DNA of 64,000 nt, taken from Bacillus infantis (GTDB taxonomy: Bacteria; Bacillota; Bacilli; Bacillales; Cytobacillaceae). The notes beneath the pieces were generated by a model, which worked only from the letters and a program-made list of their open reading frames with translations, did not search any database and had not been told where the DNA came from. Made by a program: the position numbers and the translations under genes. The stretch is taken from positions 329,412 to 393,411 of the forward strand of contig NZ_JAIVAP010000003.1 of assembly GCF_020171945.1 (NCBI RefSeq). Direction: 5' to 3'. Of the stretch, positions 54,174-62,980 are shown one piece after another (position 1 is the stretch's first letter; each line of letters begins with the position of its first letter).

Positions 54174-55241
54174 ATGCCTGCCGGCAAAGACACAATAATG
54201 GTAAGAAAAGGGGAAGAGCTGGATTTGGACAGCCTTGTCATGTTCCTGGAGAGCAAAGTGGACTCATTCCCGGGCGGGCCTCTTGAAGTACTTCAATTCT
54301 CAGCCGGGCATTCAAATTTAACCTACCAGCTGAGATCGGGGGATTGGGAGGCAGTCCTGAGGCGTCCGCCCCTCGGCCCGGTGGCTGCCAAAGCCCATGA
54401 TATGGAACGTGAATTCATCATTCTGAAGGAACTGAACAGCATGTTCTCCCCTGCACCTAAGCCCATCATCTATACGGGGGACGACAGCATTATCGGAAGT
54501 CCATTCTTCCTGATGGAAAGGAAGAATGGGATTGTATTGGATACAGAATTTCCAGGGCATATCGCTCCATCCGTGGAGGTTTGCCGGCATCTGTCACAGA
54601 CCATGGTCGATAAGCTCTCTGAGCTGCACTCTCTTCCTTACCGGGATACGGGACTTGAAAAGATCAGCCGTCCTGTAGGGTTCATGGAGAGACAGGTCCA
54701 CGGATGGATCAGCCGTTATGAGAAGGCGAAGACTGAGGAAATCAAAGAGGCAGCTGCGCTCACCAAATGGCTTTCGGCAAACGTCCCTTCCGAGAGCGGA
54801 TATAGCATCATCCATTATGATTATAAGCTGAATAACAGCATGTTCGATCATAAATTGGAAGCTATGACAGGGCTGTTCGACTGGGAAATGTCAACGGTTG
54901 GGGACCCGCTTGCAGACCTGGGGGCTGCCATGAGCTATTGGATTCAGGAGGACGATCCCGATCTGCTGAAATATGGTCTTGGCAAACCGCCGGTAACTGC
55001 CTTGAAGGGCTTTTATTCCCGGAAGGAATTTATGGAGGCGTATGCAAAGCGAAGCGGGAGGGATATAAGCGGCATGAACTTCTACCTGACCTTCGCCTAC
55101 TTTAAGCTTGCTGTCATTTGCCAGCAAATCTATTACCGCTATAAGAAAGGGCAGACAGCCGATAAGAGATTTTCCCAGTTTGACAGGTTTGTCAGAAGCC
55201 TTATCCAGCACAGCTCAAGTATTGCTTATGAAAAGATATAA
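54174..55241 (+). CDS. Phosphotransferase-fold protein (ACAD10-like kinase)
   Basis: 355 residues from the ATG at 54174 (GGAGG eight bases upstream; the frame opens at 54153). It has the aminoglycoside phosphotransferase fold: nucleotide-binding N-lobe, catalytic loop SIIHYDYKLNN (about 216-226) and DFG-like GLFDWEMSTVGDPLADLG (about 236-253). The catalytic-loop motif HYDYKLNN replaces the common HGDYRLDN. Homologous domains in human ACAD10/11 phosphorylate 4-hydroxyacyl-CoAs so that they can enter beta-oxidation. The neighbours here favour that role. Confidence 0.8.
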   Translation: MPAGKDTIMVRKGEELDLDSLVMFLESKVDSFPGGPLEVLQFSAGHSNLTYQLRSGDWEAVLRRPPLGPVAAKAHDMEREFIILKELNSMFSPAPKPIIYTGDDSIIGSPFFLMERKNGIVLDTEFPGHIAPSVEVCRHLSQTMVDKLSELHSLPYRDTGLEKISRPVGFMERQVHGWISRYEKAKTEEIKEAAALTKWLSANVPSESGYSIIHYDYKLNNSMFDHKLEAMTGLFDWEMSTVGDPLADLGAAMSYWIQEDDPDLLKYGLGKPPVTALKGFYSRKEFMEAYAKRSGRDISGMNFYLTFAYFKLAVICQQIYYRYKKGQTADKRFSQFDRFVRSLIQHSSSIAYEKI

Positions 55242-55277
55242 CAGGAATGCAGGTCAGTATTTTACCGGGAGGCACCT

Positions 55278-56021
55278 ATGGGCAAGATTCATCTGCTGCT
55301 GAAAAAGGAAGAAATCAATGAACAGAAACTGCGGGAAGGCAGCAAAATAGCAGTTGTGCTGGATATCCTGCTTGCAACTACAAGCATCACCTCGGCATTA
55401 AAGGATGGAGCGGCCAATGTCATCCCTGCAGAAAGCTGTGAAAAAGCGAAAACCCGGTTTGACTCGGGAGATTCCGGCGGGATGCTCCTTGCCGGGGAAT
55501 CTAACGCACGTCCTGTCGCAGGCTTTGTTTATCCAAGTCCGAAGATTCTTAGGCGGCAGGTAAGCGGAAGAACGCTTATCCTTGCGACTACGAACGGGAC
55601 GGTTGCCCTTGCAAAGGCAGAGGCGGCAAAAAAGGTATATGCTTCGTCCCTATTAAATAACTTTGCGGTAGCGGAAGCAATCAGTGAAGAAGATGGGGAT
55701 CCAACCATTGTCATCATCTGCGCAGGAAATTCGGGGGAATTCAGCCTTGAGGATTTCTTTGGAGCAGGGCATTTGATTGATTGCCTCAAAAGAGCAGGAA
55801 GGGAGCCTTATGAGCTGACAGATGCAGCCCTGGCGGCGTTGCTCTTCTTTCAGGCAAAGCGGGAAGATGCGGAAGAAATTTTATCCAATTCCTATGTCGG
55901 CGGCCTGCTGGCCCGCCATGGCCTCAGTGATGACCTTTCCTTTGCGGCCGGCTTAGACAGTATTCATATTGTCCCGGTTTATAAGAATGGCCTTATTTCG
56001 GCAGCAAAGGTGTGCAAATAG
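55278..56021 (+). CDS. 2-phosphosulfolactate phosphatase-like protein (ComB family)
   Basis: 247 residues resembling the ComB family (LDILLATTSITSALKDGA near the N-terminus, ATTNGTVAL, CAGNSGEFSLEDFFGAG). ComB dephosphorylates 2-phosphosulfolactate in sulfolactate and coenzyme M pathways. No other gene of those pathways is present here, and the place between a kinase and an acyl-CoA dehydrogenase is unexpected. The real substrate may differ. RBS GGGAGG. Confidence 0.78.
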   Translation: MGKIHLLLKKEEINEQKLREGSKIAVVLDILLATTSITSALKDGAANVIPAESCEKAKTRFDSGDSGGMLLAGESNARPVAGFVYPSPKILRRQVSGRTLILATTNGTVALAKAEAAKKVYASSLLNNFAVAEAISEEDGDPTIVIICAGNSGEFSLEDFFGAGHLIDCLKRAGREPYELTDAALAALLFFQAKREDAEEILSNSYVGGLLARHGLSDDLSFAAGLDSIHIVPVYKNGLISAAKVCK

Positions 56022-56055
56022 GAAGGCATATTTTTAAAAAAGAGGAGTGAGCAGC

Positions 56056-57822
56056 ATGGCAAAAACAAAGAGCATGGGCTCCGGGTTTCTGTTAACGGAG
56101 ATTGATGAAGGCCAATTGTTTACACCAGAAGATTTTACTGAAGAACACAAAATGATCGGCACTTCAGCGAGGCAGTTCATTGAGCAGGAAGTGGCCCCTT
56201 TAAAAGAAGAAATCGAAAGCCAGGATTTCGGGCTTGTAAAGGAGCTGCTGAAGAAAGCCGGAGATCTCGGGCTGCTGGCACACAGCATCCCTGAACAGTA
56301 CGGCGGGCTTGGGCTGGATAAAATCACCAAAGGGATTGTGGGTGAAAATATCGGCGCCTCCAGCGGCTATGGTGTAGCCCATTCCAATCATACTTGTATT
56401 GCCACCCTGCCGATCACATATTTTGGAACAGAAGAGCAAAAAAATAAATATCTGCCTAAGATGGCGTCCGGAGAGTATATCGGCGCCTATTGCCTGACAG
56501 AGCCGAATGCAGGATCTGACGCTCTTTCCTCCCAGACTGTGGCACGCCTCAATGAAGAGGGGACACACTATATTTTGAACGGGACGAAGCTTTATATCAC
56601 CAATGCGGCATTTTCAGATACCTTCATTGTCTACGCCAAGATTGATGGAAAGGATTTTACCGCCTTTATCCTGGAAAAGGATTTTCCAGGCCTGATTCTG
56701 GGGCCTGAAGAAAACAAAATGGGCATCAAAGGCTCCTCAACCAGGTCTGTCATTTTGGAAGATTGCGAGGTGCCGGCTGAAAATATGCTCGGGGAGCAGG
56801 GGAAAGGCCATGTAATCGCCCTGAACGTCCTCAATCTGGGCCGCTTCAATCTGGGGTCGGCCTGCATGGGTGCAGCCAAATACAGCCTAAAGAAAGCAGT
56901 GCAATATACCCAGGAGCGGATGCAGTTTAAACGAAAGATTTCTGACTTCCATGCCACAAAAGAAAAAGTGGGAAAAATGGCAGCACGGATATATGCCTCA
57001 GAATCTATGCAATACAGAACAGCAGGCCTGCTTGAAGAGGCGCTGGGCGATATAGGGGACAGCGCTGATTCACGCCTTGCAGGAAAGAGGATGAGCGAGT
57101 ATGCATCAGAGTGTGCTGTCTGCAAGGTATTTGGATCAGAAACCCTTGATTATGCAGCAGATGAAACATTGCAGCTTTATGGGGGAGCCGGATTTATAAA
57201 AGAATACGGCATCGAACAGATATACAGGGACTCCAGGATCAACCGGATCTTTGAAGGAACGAACGAAATCAACCGGCTCCTCATTCCGGCGGGCTTGTTT
57301 AAGAAAGCAGCAAAGGGAGAAGTGGATTTCAGGGAGCTGACCGAAGAAGCGGCATCCGCCATCCTGCAGCCTGCATCGTTTAATGGGGCCCTGGCAATGG
57401 AAAGGGAAGCAGTCTCTCTGATGAGAAATGCGTTTCTGCTCGCTGCTGGCCTGGCTCTGCAGGTTCACGGCCAGCAGATTTCTGAGGAACAGGAAACGCT
57501 GATGAAGCTTTCTGATATGGCTATATCATTATATGCGGCCGAGTCGGCAGTCTACAGAACATATAAAAGCATCAATAAAGCCGGGGAAGATGCAGCTGCT
57601 TTAAAAATCGACCTTGCCGGATCCTATCTGGAAGAGGCGCTGTGGGAATGCGAAAAAGCCTTCAGGACTCTCTCTTCTGAACTGGCATTACGGGAAGGTG
57701 AAAAAAAGCTCGCTTCCGCTGTTGAAACCGGGTTCAGAAGAATACAGCTTGAAGGGGGGGGCTTCAGCCGAAACCGGAGAATTGCTGAAAGGATCTATAA
57801 AGCAAACCGTTATGTATGCTAG
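56056..57822 (+). CDS. Acyl-CoA dehydrogenase, long form
   Basis: 588 residues from the ATG at 56056 (GAGGAG upstream), about 200 longer than the usual dehydrogenase. The standard N/M/C domains occupy about 1-400 with CLTEPNAGSDALSS (about 145) and YGGAGFIKEYGIEQIYRDSR and IFEGTNEINR near 390-410. The helical C-terminal extension is that of very-long-chain-type enzymes such as B. subtilis FadE. Probably handles long-chain acyl-CoA. Confidence 0.92.
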   Translation: MAKTKSMGSGFLLTEIDEGQLFTPEDFTEEHKMIGTSARQFIEQEVAPLKEEIESQDFGLVKELLKKAGDLGLLAHSIPEQYGGLGLDKITKGIVGENIGASSGYGVAHSNHTCIATLPITYFGTEEQKNKYLPKMASGEYIGAYCLTEPNAGSDALSSQTVARLNEEGTHYILNGTKLYITNAAFSDTFIVYAKIDGKDFTAFILEKDFPGLILGPEENKMGIKGSSTRSVILEDCEVPAENMLGEQGKGHVIALNVLNLGRFNLGSACMGAAKYSLKKAVQYTQERMQFKRKISDFHATKEKVGKMAARIYASESMQYRTAGLLEEALGDIGDSADSRLAGKRMSEYASECAVCKVFGSETLDYAADETLQLYGGAGFIKEYGIEQIYRDSRINRIFEGTNEINRLLIPAGLFKKAAKGEVDFRELTEEAASAILQPASFNGALAMEREAVSLMRNAFLLAAGLALQVHGQQISEEQETLMKLSDMAISLYAAESAVYRTYKSINKAGEDAAALKIDLAGSYLEEALWECEKAFRTLSSELALREGEKKLASAVETGFRRIQLEGGGFSRNRRIAERIYKANRYVC

Positions 57823-57927
57823 AAGGAGCAGAAAAACCTTGAGGAGCTTTGCAATGTGGACCGGCTGTTCCTGCCGATCGAGGCTTTCTCATGTCCAAAC
57901 CTTTTACGACTGAATGGGGGAGAAAAC

Positions 57928-58707
57928 ATGGATAATAGACATCTGCTTTCTGAAAAAAAAGACAGTGTCCTGCTTTTAACGCTGAACAGGCCGGACAGCC
58001 TGAATGCTTTCAGCAGTGAAATGATTACCGGCCTGACACAAGCATTCCGCCAGGCAGATGAGGATGAGGAAATTAAGGCAATCGTCTTATCCGGCGCAGG
58101 CAGATCTTTCACTGCAGGCGGAGATGTAAAGACAATGGGGCAGGCGGGGCCTGCAGAAATCTATGAACATATCGGAAAGCTCAATGAGTGCATTTTAAGC
58201 ATAAAAGCGTCAAGCAAGCCTGTCATCGCAGCTGTTCATGGATTTGCAGCAGGTGCTGGCTTCAATCTGGCACTGGCATGTGATTTGATCATCGCGGCAG
58301 ATGACAGCCGCTTTGCAATGAGTTTTTCACAAGTAGGACTTATTTCAGATGGAGGGGGATCATTTTTCCTTCCCCGGCTGATCGGGCCGCATCTCGCTAA
58401 GGAGTTTTTCTTTTCTGCTGAAGCGATTCCCGCGGACAGGCTGCTGCAGATGGGAATTGTCAGCAGAATTGTACCAGTCACCGAGCTAAGAGGTGAAGCA
58501 TTGGCAATGGCAGAAAAGCTGGCATCAGGCCCTGTCAAAGCATATGGGATGATGAAGAAGGTGATTGACCGCGCCCATTCCTCTACGCTTGATGAGATAT
58601 TGGAACAGGAACGCCTCATCCAGACGATGATGGCCGGTACAGAAGATCATTTAGAGGGAATTGCTGCATTCAAAGAAAAACGGAAGCCGCAATTCCAGGG
58701 AAAGTGA
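57928..58707 (+). CDS. Enoyl-CoA hydratase/isomerase family protein (PaaG-like)
   Basis: 259 residues from the ATG at 57928 (GGGGGAG upstream); the frame opens at 57856 without a ribosome site. Crotonase motifs GGDVKTMG (about 63-70) and AAGAGFNLALACDL (about 108-121). Unlike the hydratase at 52947, the two catalytic Glu are replaced (Asn in GFNLA; Asp in SDGGGS), as in PaaG-type isomerases. It more likely isomerises or rearranges than hydrates. Second of the two crotonase genes. Confidence 0.85.
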   Translation: MDNRHLLSEKKDSVLLLTLNRPDSLNAFSSEMITGLTQAFRQADEDEEIKAIVLSGAGRSFTAGGDVKTMGQAGPAEIYEHIGKLNECILSIKASSKPVIAAVHGFAAGAGFNLALACDLIIAADDSRFAMSFSQVGLISDGGGSFFLPRLIGPHLAKEFFFSAEAIPADRLLQMGIVSRIVPVTELRGEALAMAEKLASGPVKAYGMMKKVIDRAHSSTLDEILEQERLIQTMMAGTEDHLEGIAAFKEKRKPQFQGK

Positions 58708-58719
58708 GGGGGAACCTAT

Positions 58720-59691
58720 ATGAAGGCAATTCAGTTAAAGGAATACGGAGGACCTGGTGTCCTGAAGCTCGTTGAACTGGACATTCCAGAGCCAAGGGGG
58801 CATGAGGTGCTGATTCAAATCCACTCGATTGGCGTTAACTATGCCGATACTGCAAGGAGAGAAGGCCAGTATGTGGTAAAAACCCCTCTCCCCTTCATTC
58901 CTGGGGCGGAAGTGGCAGGAGTGGTCAAGGCAGCTGGCGAAAAAGCGGGATTAGTGCCGGGGACAAGGGTAGTGGCACTGATTGAATCCGGCGGATATTC
59001 GGAATATGCCATTGCCGACAGCAGGGGGCTCATTCCCATTCCGGAAGGACTGAACTTTCATGAGGCAGCGGCACTGCCCCTCCAGGGACTGAGCGCCTAT
59101 CATATTTTAAAGACAATGGGGAGGCTTCAAAAAGGAGAAACTGTTCTTGTCCATGCAGCTGCAGGAGGTGTGGGAACACTGGCTGTCCAGCTTGCCAGGA
59201 TATTCGGGGCTGGAAAGATTATTGCGACAGCCAGCTCAGAGCAAAAACTCGGGCTGGCCCGGGACCTGGGAGCTGACGTTCTGGTGGACTATACAGAAAG
59301 CGGATGGGAAGAGAAAGTAATGGAAGCAACAGGGGGCAAGGGGGCCGACCTGGCACTTGAAATGGCCGGAGGAGAGGTATTCGCTAAAACCATGAAGTGT
59401 CTCGCTCCGTTTGGAAGGGTGGTCGTCTATGGAGTGGCGAGCGGAGAGCAATACAGAATGTACCCATCCTCTCTGATGGCACGGAACCAGTCTGTGATTG
59501 GGTTCTTCCTTCCGCAAATCATGAAAATGCCGGAGCTTCTTCATACAAGCATGACGGAACTGCTCGGCTACCTGGCAGAAGGAAAATTAAAGCTGACGGT
59601 AGGCGGAATCTATCCGCTGGAGGAGGCTTCATTTGTCCATGAACAGATGCAGGGGAGGAAAACGAGCGGCAAACTGATTTTAACGCCTTAA
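58720..59691 (+). CDS. NADPH:quinone reductase-type oxidoreductase
   Basis: 323-residue zinc-free medium-chain reductase. N-terminal GroES-like domain (GVNYADTARREGQY, PFIPGAEVAGVV), nucleotide motif HAAAGGVGTLAVQLA (about 146-160) and the C-terminal LILTP end. No zinc ligands. Related proteins reduce quinones or 2-enoyl thioesters. It follows the PaaG-like gene by 12 bases and is the last gene of the cluster. RBS GAGGGGG. Confidence 0.88.
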   Translation: MKAIQLKEYGGPGVLKLVELDIPEPRGHEVLIQIHSIGVNYADTARREGQYVVKTPLPFIPGAEVAGVVKAAGEKAGLVPGTRVVALIESGGYSEYAIADSRGLIPIPEGLNFHEAAALPLQGLSAYHILKTMGRLQKGETVLVHAAAGGVGTLAVQLARIFGAGKIIATASSEQKLGLARDLGADVLVDYTESGWEEKVMEATGGKGADLALEMAGGEVFAKTMKCLAPFGRVVVYGVASGEQYRMYPSSLMARNQSVIGFFLPQIMKMPELLHTSMTELLGYLAEGKLKLTVGGIYPLEEASFVHEQMQGRKTSGKLILTP

Positions 59692-59735
59692 AGCAGGATG
59701 AAGGCCACTTTTTAGGCTTTTCTTCTTATTCATTT

Positions 59736-59763
59736 CACCTTTTCAGCCCTCCTTCATACTATA
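59736..59763 (+). promoter_or_regulatory. Sigma-K promoter of spoVIF
   Basis: CACC with AC at 59737, 16 bases, then CATACTATA (59755-59763), an exact CATAnnnTA -10. B. subtilis spoVIF is transcribed by sigma-K with GerE, which agrees. Confidence 0.75.
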
Positions 59764-59796
59764 TAAAGTAGTTTAAGAAGGAGGCTTGAATTCAGC

Positions 59797-60051
59797 ATGG
59801 ATAATGGATTCTTTAAAAATATCGAGAAGAAAACGGGCGTTAATATGAAAGATATTCTGGATTTGGCGAATTCTTTGCAGAATGCAAATTTCAAGGATGA
59901 ACAAACAGTCCGCAGCGTAATCCGCAGGGTATCCCAAATTGCCAATAAGCCGGTCCCAAAAGCAACAGAGGATAAAATTGTACAATCCATCGTCGCGGAC
60001 GGCAAACAGCTGGATTTTAACACAATCAGCCAGATGATTAATAAAAAATAA
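59797..60051 (+). CDS. spoVIF: SpoVIF, stage VI sporulation protein F
   Basis: 84-residue coat-assembly protein. The start MDNGFFKNIEKKTGVNMKDI and the helical middle match SpoVIF of B. subtilis, where it is needed for coat maturation with GerE-dependent proteins. No membrane segment or cysteine. GGAGG lies 12 bases before the ATG, a rather long spacing. A sigma-K promoter precedes it and a terminator follows. yjcD converges on it as in B. subtilis. Confidence 0.9.
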   Translation: MDNGFFKNIEKKTGVNMKDILDLANSLQNANFKDEQTVRSVIRRVSQIANKPVPKATEDKIVQSIVADGKQLDFNTISQMINKK

Positions 60052-60059
60052 TCTGCAGA

Positions 60060-60092
60060 AAAGGACTTGGAGCGAGCCAAGTCCTTCTTTGC
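60060..60092 (+). terminator. Terminator between spoVIF and yjcD
   Basis: AAGGACTTGG / CCAAGTCCTT stem with a short loop and TCTTTG. A run of A on the other side makes it usable for the converging yjcD transcript. Confidence 0.75.
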
Positions 60093-60107
60093 CTTCTTAT
60101 GGGAATT

Positions 60108-62393
60108 TCAGCTCCTTACCGGTGCAAGGAACCTGGAGGGCTTCGCCTTTTTGCCCCGCCTTTTCTGCGGGACAGATATAAACAGCTCCTCCTGTGCCCG
60201 TGTAACCGCTACATATAATAGCCTTCTCTCCTCTTCCAGCGGATCAGGGTCCCCATTCCTGTAAGCTTCAAGGGCAAAATCATGGGGGATACTCCCGTCA
60301 ACAGCCCCAATGATATAGACAGTCTTATATTCAAGGCCTTTTGACCGGTGGATTGTACTGAGGGTTATGCTGTTGTCCCTAATATTGCCAGGCTTTTTCA
60401 TTTCTTTATTCATGGCGCGCATATGCTCGGCATGCTCAAGAAATTCCGCTATGCTCTCAAAATTATTTGCAGCTACCTTCAGGTCGCGGATATCATCCGA
60501 GCCTTTTTCCATGCTGGAGCCTTCCAGCCCGCGCTTTTTAAGAAAGTCATTAAATCCAAGTTCTTTTCCAATCATATCAATAGCAGCGGCAGGGGTCTTC
60601 GACTTGATGGAACGAATCGATGGGACGGCCCTTGCCAGCTTTTTCTCCTGAAAAGCAAATCCGGTTTTCACATCAGCAAGGCACTCGAGAAGAGTCCTGT
60701 CGGTCAGGATGCTTTCTGCTTTCAAGTCCTGCAGCACCGATTGCTTCAGGAAGAGCGCCGGCAGAATACTCTTGATGGATTCCTGGCTATCCTCATCAAG
60801 AGACAATCTTAAGAAAGCCAGGAGGGTCCGCACTAGATAACGGTCATAAAATGACTCGGCATCCTGGTCGATCCTGAATGGCAGGCTGGAATTGGCCAGC
60901 CTTTCAAAAATGGCCCTCATGCCTGCATGTGTCCTGAACAATACCGCGAATTCCCCTGGACTTCCGCCCTGGGAAATCTTCTCCTGGATATCGGTCACAA
61001 TCATCGTCGCTTCTTCTTCCTCATCTATCGGGAAGAAGAGGAGCGGCTTTCTTGCCTTTGAATACTGGGCCTTCATCTTTTTGTCGCGCCGCTGTTTATT
61101 TTTGACAATAATGCTGTTTGCGGCGGTCACGATTTCATGTGCGGAACGGTAGTTCTGTTCGAGAACAACGACACTGGCAGCCGGGAAATCTTTTTCAAAT
61201 TCGAGCAGGTACCGCGGGTCGCTTCCCCGGAACGCATAAATGGACTGATCATCATCCCCGACTGCACAAACATTATTGCTTTTGGCGGAAAGCATCTTGA
61301 TCAGCTCATACTGGACTTTGTTGATATCCTGGAATTCATCAATAAGAAAATATTGAAAGCGGTTTTGATACGATTCCAAAATATGGGGGTGCTCCTGGAA
61401 AAGCCGGTAACAGCCAAGAAGCATATCATCAAAATCGAAGAGCCTGTGATTCTCTTTATATTGTTCATAGAGCTTGTATAATTCTGTGACCGTTTTATCC
61501 CAATCAGTCTCAGGCTTTGTATGATGGGGAAGAATAAGAGAGTTCTTCCAGAAGCCGATTTTCTGCAGAGCCAGATCAAAAGCGAATTCCTTTTCATCGA
61601 TTTTCAGCTCTTTTGCTGCTCCTTTTAAAATCTGCTCGCGCTGCCATTCTTTTTTTAGCAGCTTTTGGGAGTTCCATCCTTCTCTGTCATGGAAGGAGAG
61701 AATCCGGTAAAAAATGCTGTGGAAGGTGCCGGCAAGGAGCTGCTGCGCCTGGGCAGACTTTATGCCTGGATAGTCAATCAGCCTTCTTTTCATTTCAGCA
61801 GCAGCTTTAGCCGTGAATGTAACCAGCATAATGGATTTTGGGTCTATTTTCAGCTCTTGGAGCATATAAGCAGTACGGGTGGTTAATACCCTCGTTTTTC
61901 CGCTGCCGGCCCCGGCCAGTACAAGGAGAGGTCCGTCAATATGCGATACAGCAGCAGACTGTGAAGCATCCAATTTGAATCCATTGTCTGCGAGATCTTT
62001 TAAGTACCCGCTGCCAGCTTTGTTTTTAGAAGGCATAGACTGGAAAGGGGCACCTGTTTTTACAAAAGAAGCTTCCTGGAACACAGAAGGAGGAGTTGTC
62101 TCAGCTGTGATTGACCTCGACTTTGGCAGCCTGAACCCGCCCGCAGAGACCTCCGCTTCAACCGGCTCTTTTTTCACCTCGTTCAATGCCTCCTCTGCAT
62201 CACGGCATTCAGCATTGGAATGAAGATGGTAGAAGTGGGGGGGACCCTGTATCCCCAAGTACATCCTCACCCGCTCTCCGCATGCAGGACAGAATAGATG
62301 GCCCTTTTTGCCTGCATCATAGATTTTTTGGAATTCTTCGCGGCTGTAGTTTTCTATATTAATAGTCTGTTGCCGGTAAACAGCAGTTTTCAT
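60108..62393 (-). CDS. yjcD: YjcD, UvrD/PcrA-type helicase with N-terminal zinc module
   Basis: 761-residue superfamily I DNA helicase. The first 75 residues carry a zinc-finger-like CPAC...PHFYH...C module, similar to that of CoiA. The helicase core begins near 150: Walker A GAGSGKT, Walker B LIDEFQDINKVQYELI, motif III VGDDDQSIYAFRG, motif V LSTIHRSKGLEYK and motif VI LYVAVTRAQEELFI. In B. subtilis YjcD is a PcrA paralogue of unclear role. RBS for the ATG at 62393 is GGGG ten bases away. Confidence 0.9.
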   Translation of the reverse strand: MKTAVYRQQTINIENYSREEFQKIYDAGKKGHLFCPACGERVRMYLGIQGPPHFYHLHSNAECRDAEEALNEVKKEPVEAEVSAGGFRLPKSRSITAETTPPSVFQEASFVKTGAPFQSMPSKNKAGSGYLKDLADNGFKLDASQSAAVSHIDGPLLVLAGAGSGKTRVLTTRTAYMLQELKIDPKSIMLVTFTAKAAAEMKRRLIDYPGIKSAQAQQLLAGTFHSIFYRILSFHDREGWNSQKLLKKEWQREQILKGAAKELKIDEKEFAFDLALQKIGFWKNSLILPHHTKPETDWDKTVTELYKLYEQYKENHRLFDFDDMLLGCYRLFQEHPHILESYQNRFQYFLIDEFQDINKVQYELIKMLSAKSNNVCAVGDDDQSIYAFRGSDPRYLLEFEKDFPAASVVVLEQNYRSAHEIVTAANSIIVKNKQRRDKKMKAQYSKARKPLLFFPIDEEEEATMIVTDIQEKISQGGSPGEFAVLFRTHAGMRAIFERLANSSLPFRIDQDAESFYDRYLVRTLLAFLRLSLDEDSQESIKSILPALFLKQSVLQDLKAESILTDRTLLECLADVKTGFAFQEKKLARAVPSIRSIKSKTPAAAIDMIGKELGFNDFLKKRGLEGSSMEKGSDDIRDLKVAANNFESIAEFLEHAEHMRAMNKEMKKPGNIRDNSITLSTIHRSKGLEYKTVYIIGAVDGSIPHDFALEAYRNGDPDPLEEERRLLYVAVTRAQEELFISVPQKRRGKKAKPSRFLAPVRS

Positions 62394-62642
62394 GAACAGT
62401 CATCCCCGTTTTTCTAATTCATCTTAATATGTATTGAATACCCAAAAACTGGGCTTCCTACTTGAAAAAATTAAATATTTTATACCCATAAACATGCCGA
62501 AGCCGGCGAAATCTATCATAACAAAACCAGTCACTTAAAAAAAGGAGTTTCCGCAGTTTATCTCCCGGGCCAGGGGGGTAAGGAAGAACAATATACATTT
62601 TCGGAAAAGTATGGAAAAGAGCTTGAAATGGAGGAATGGACT

Positions 62643-62924
62643 ATGGGGTATATCGTGCCTTTCAATCATTATCAATACAATCAGTATGCTGTGAGGGACT
62701 TGGATAAAAAGCAGGATCCATTCCGGCTGTATCCAGTTTCAAGGGTGAACAGAGTGGAGAATGACACACAATGGTTCCAGCCGGAGCAGCTGTTCCAATT
62801 TTCACGTCCTGCCGAGGCGCGATACTCGGAGGAAAAGCCGGCGAGAAAGGTCAATGAACAGACCGTTGAAAGAGTGTACGGGGACATGACAGGTAAAGGA
62901 ACACTTTTCAGTGAATCTGTTTAG
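62643..62924 (+). CDS. Hypothetical protein, 93 residues
   Basis: A hydrophilic Tyr/Gln-rich N-terminus (GYIVPFNHYQYNQYA), no membrane segment. The ATG at 62643 follows GGAGG; an ATG at 62628 lies before that ribosome site. Basic and acidic residues alternate through the rest. It diverges from yjcD and converges with the DUF421 gene. Bacillus species have uncharacterised genes at this place; I cannot name it. Confidence 0.6.
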   Translation: MGYIVPFNHYQYNQYAVRDLDKKQDPFRLYPVSRVNRVENDTQWFQPEQLFQFSRPAEARYSEEKPARKVNEQTVERVYGDMTGKGTLFSESV

Positions 62925-62935
62925 TGGCATAAAGA

Positions 62936-62980
62936 AAGGGAGAGCCTAGAAGGTCTGCACATGCAGAGGCTCTCCCTTTT
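62936..62980 (+). terminator. Terminator between the 93-residue gene and the DUF421 gene
   Basis: GGGAGAGCCT / AGGCTCTCCC arms enclose a smaller hairpin and are followed by TTTTTCC. Converging genes end on both sides. Confidence 0.75.

Noticed and set aside
60348-60812. 154-codon plus-strand frame inside yjcD
   Set aside because: Antisense to the helicase motifs, which fix the coding strand.
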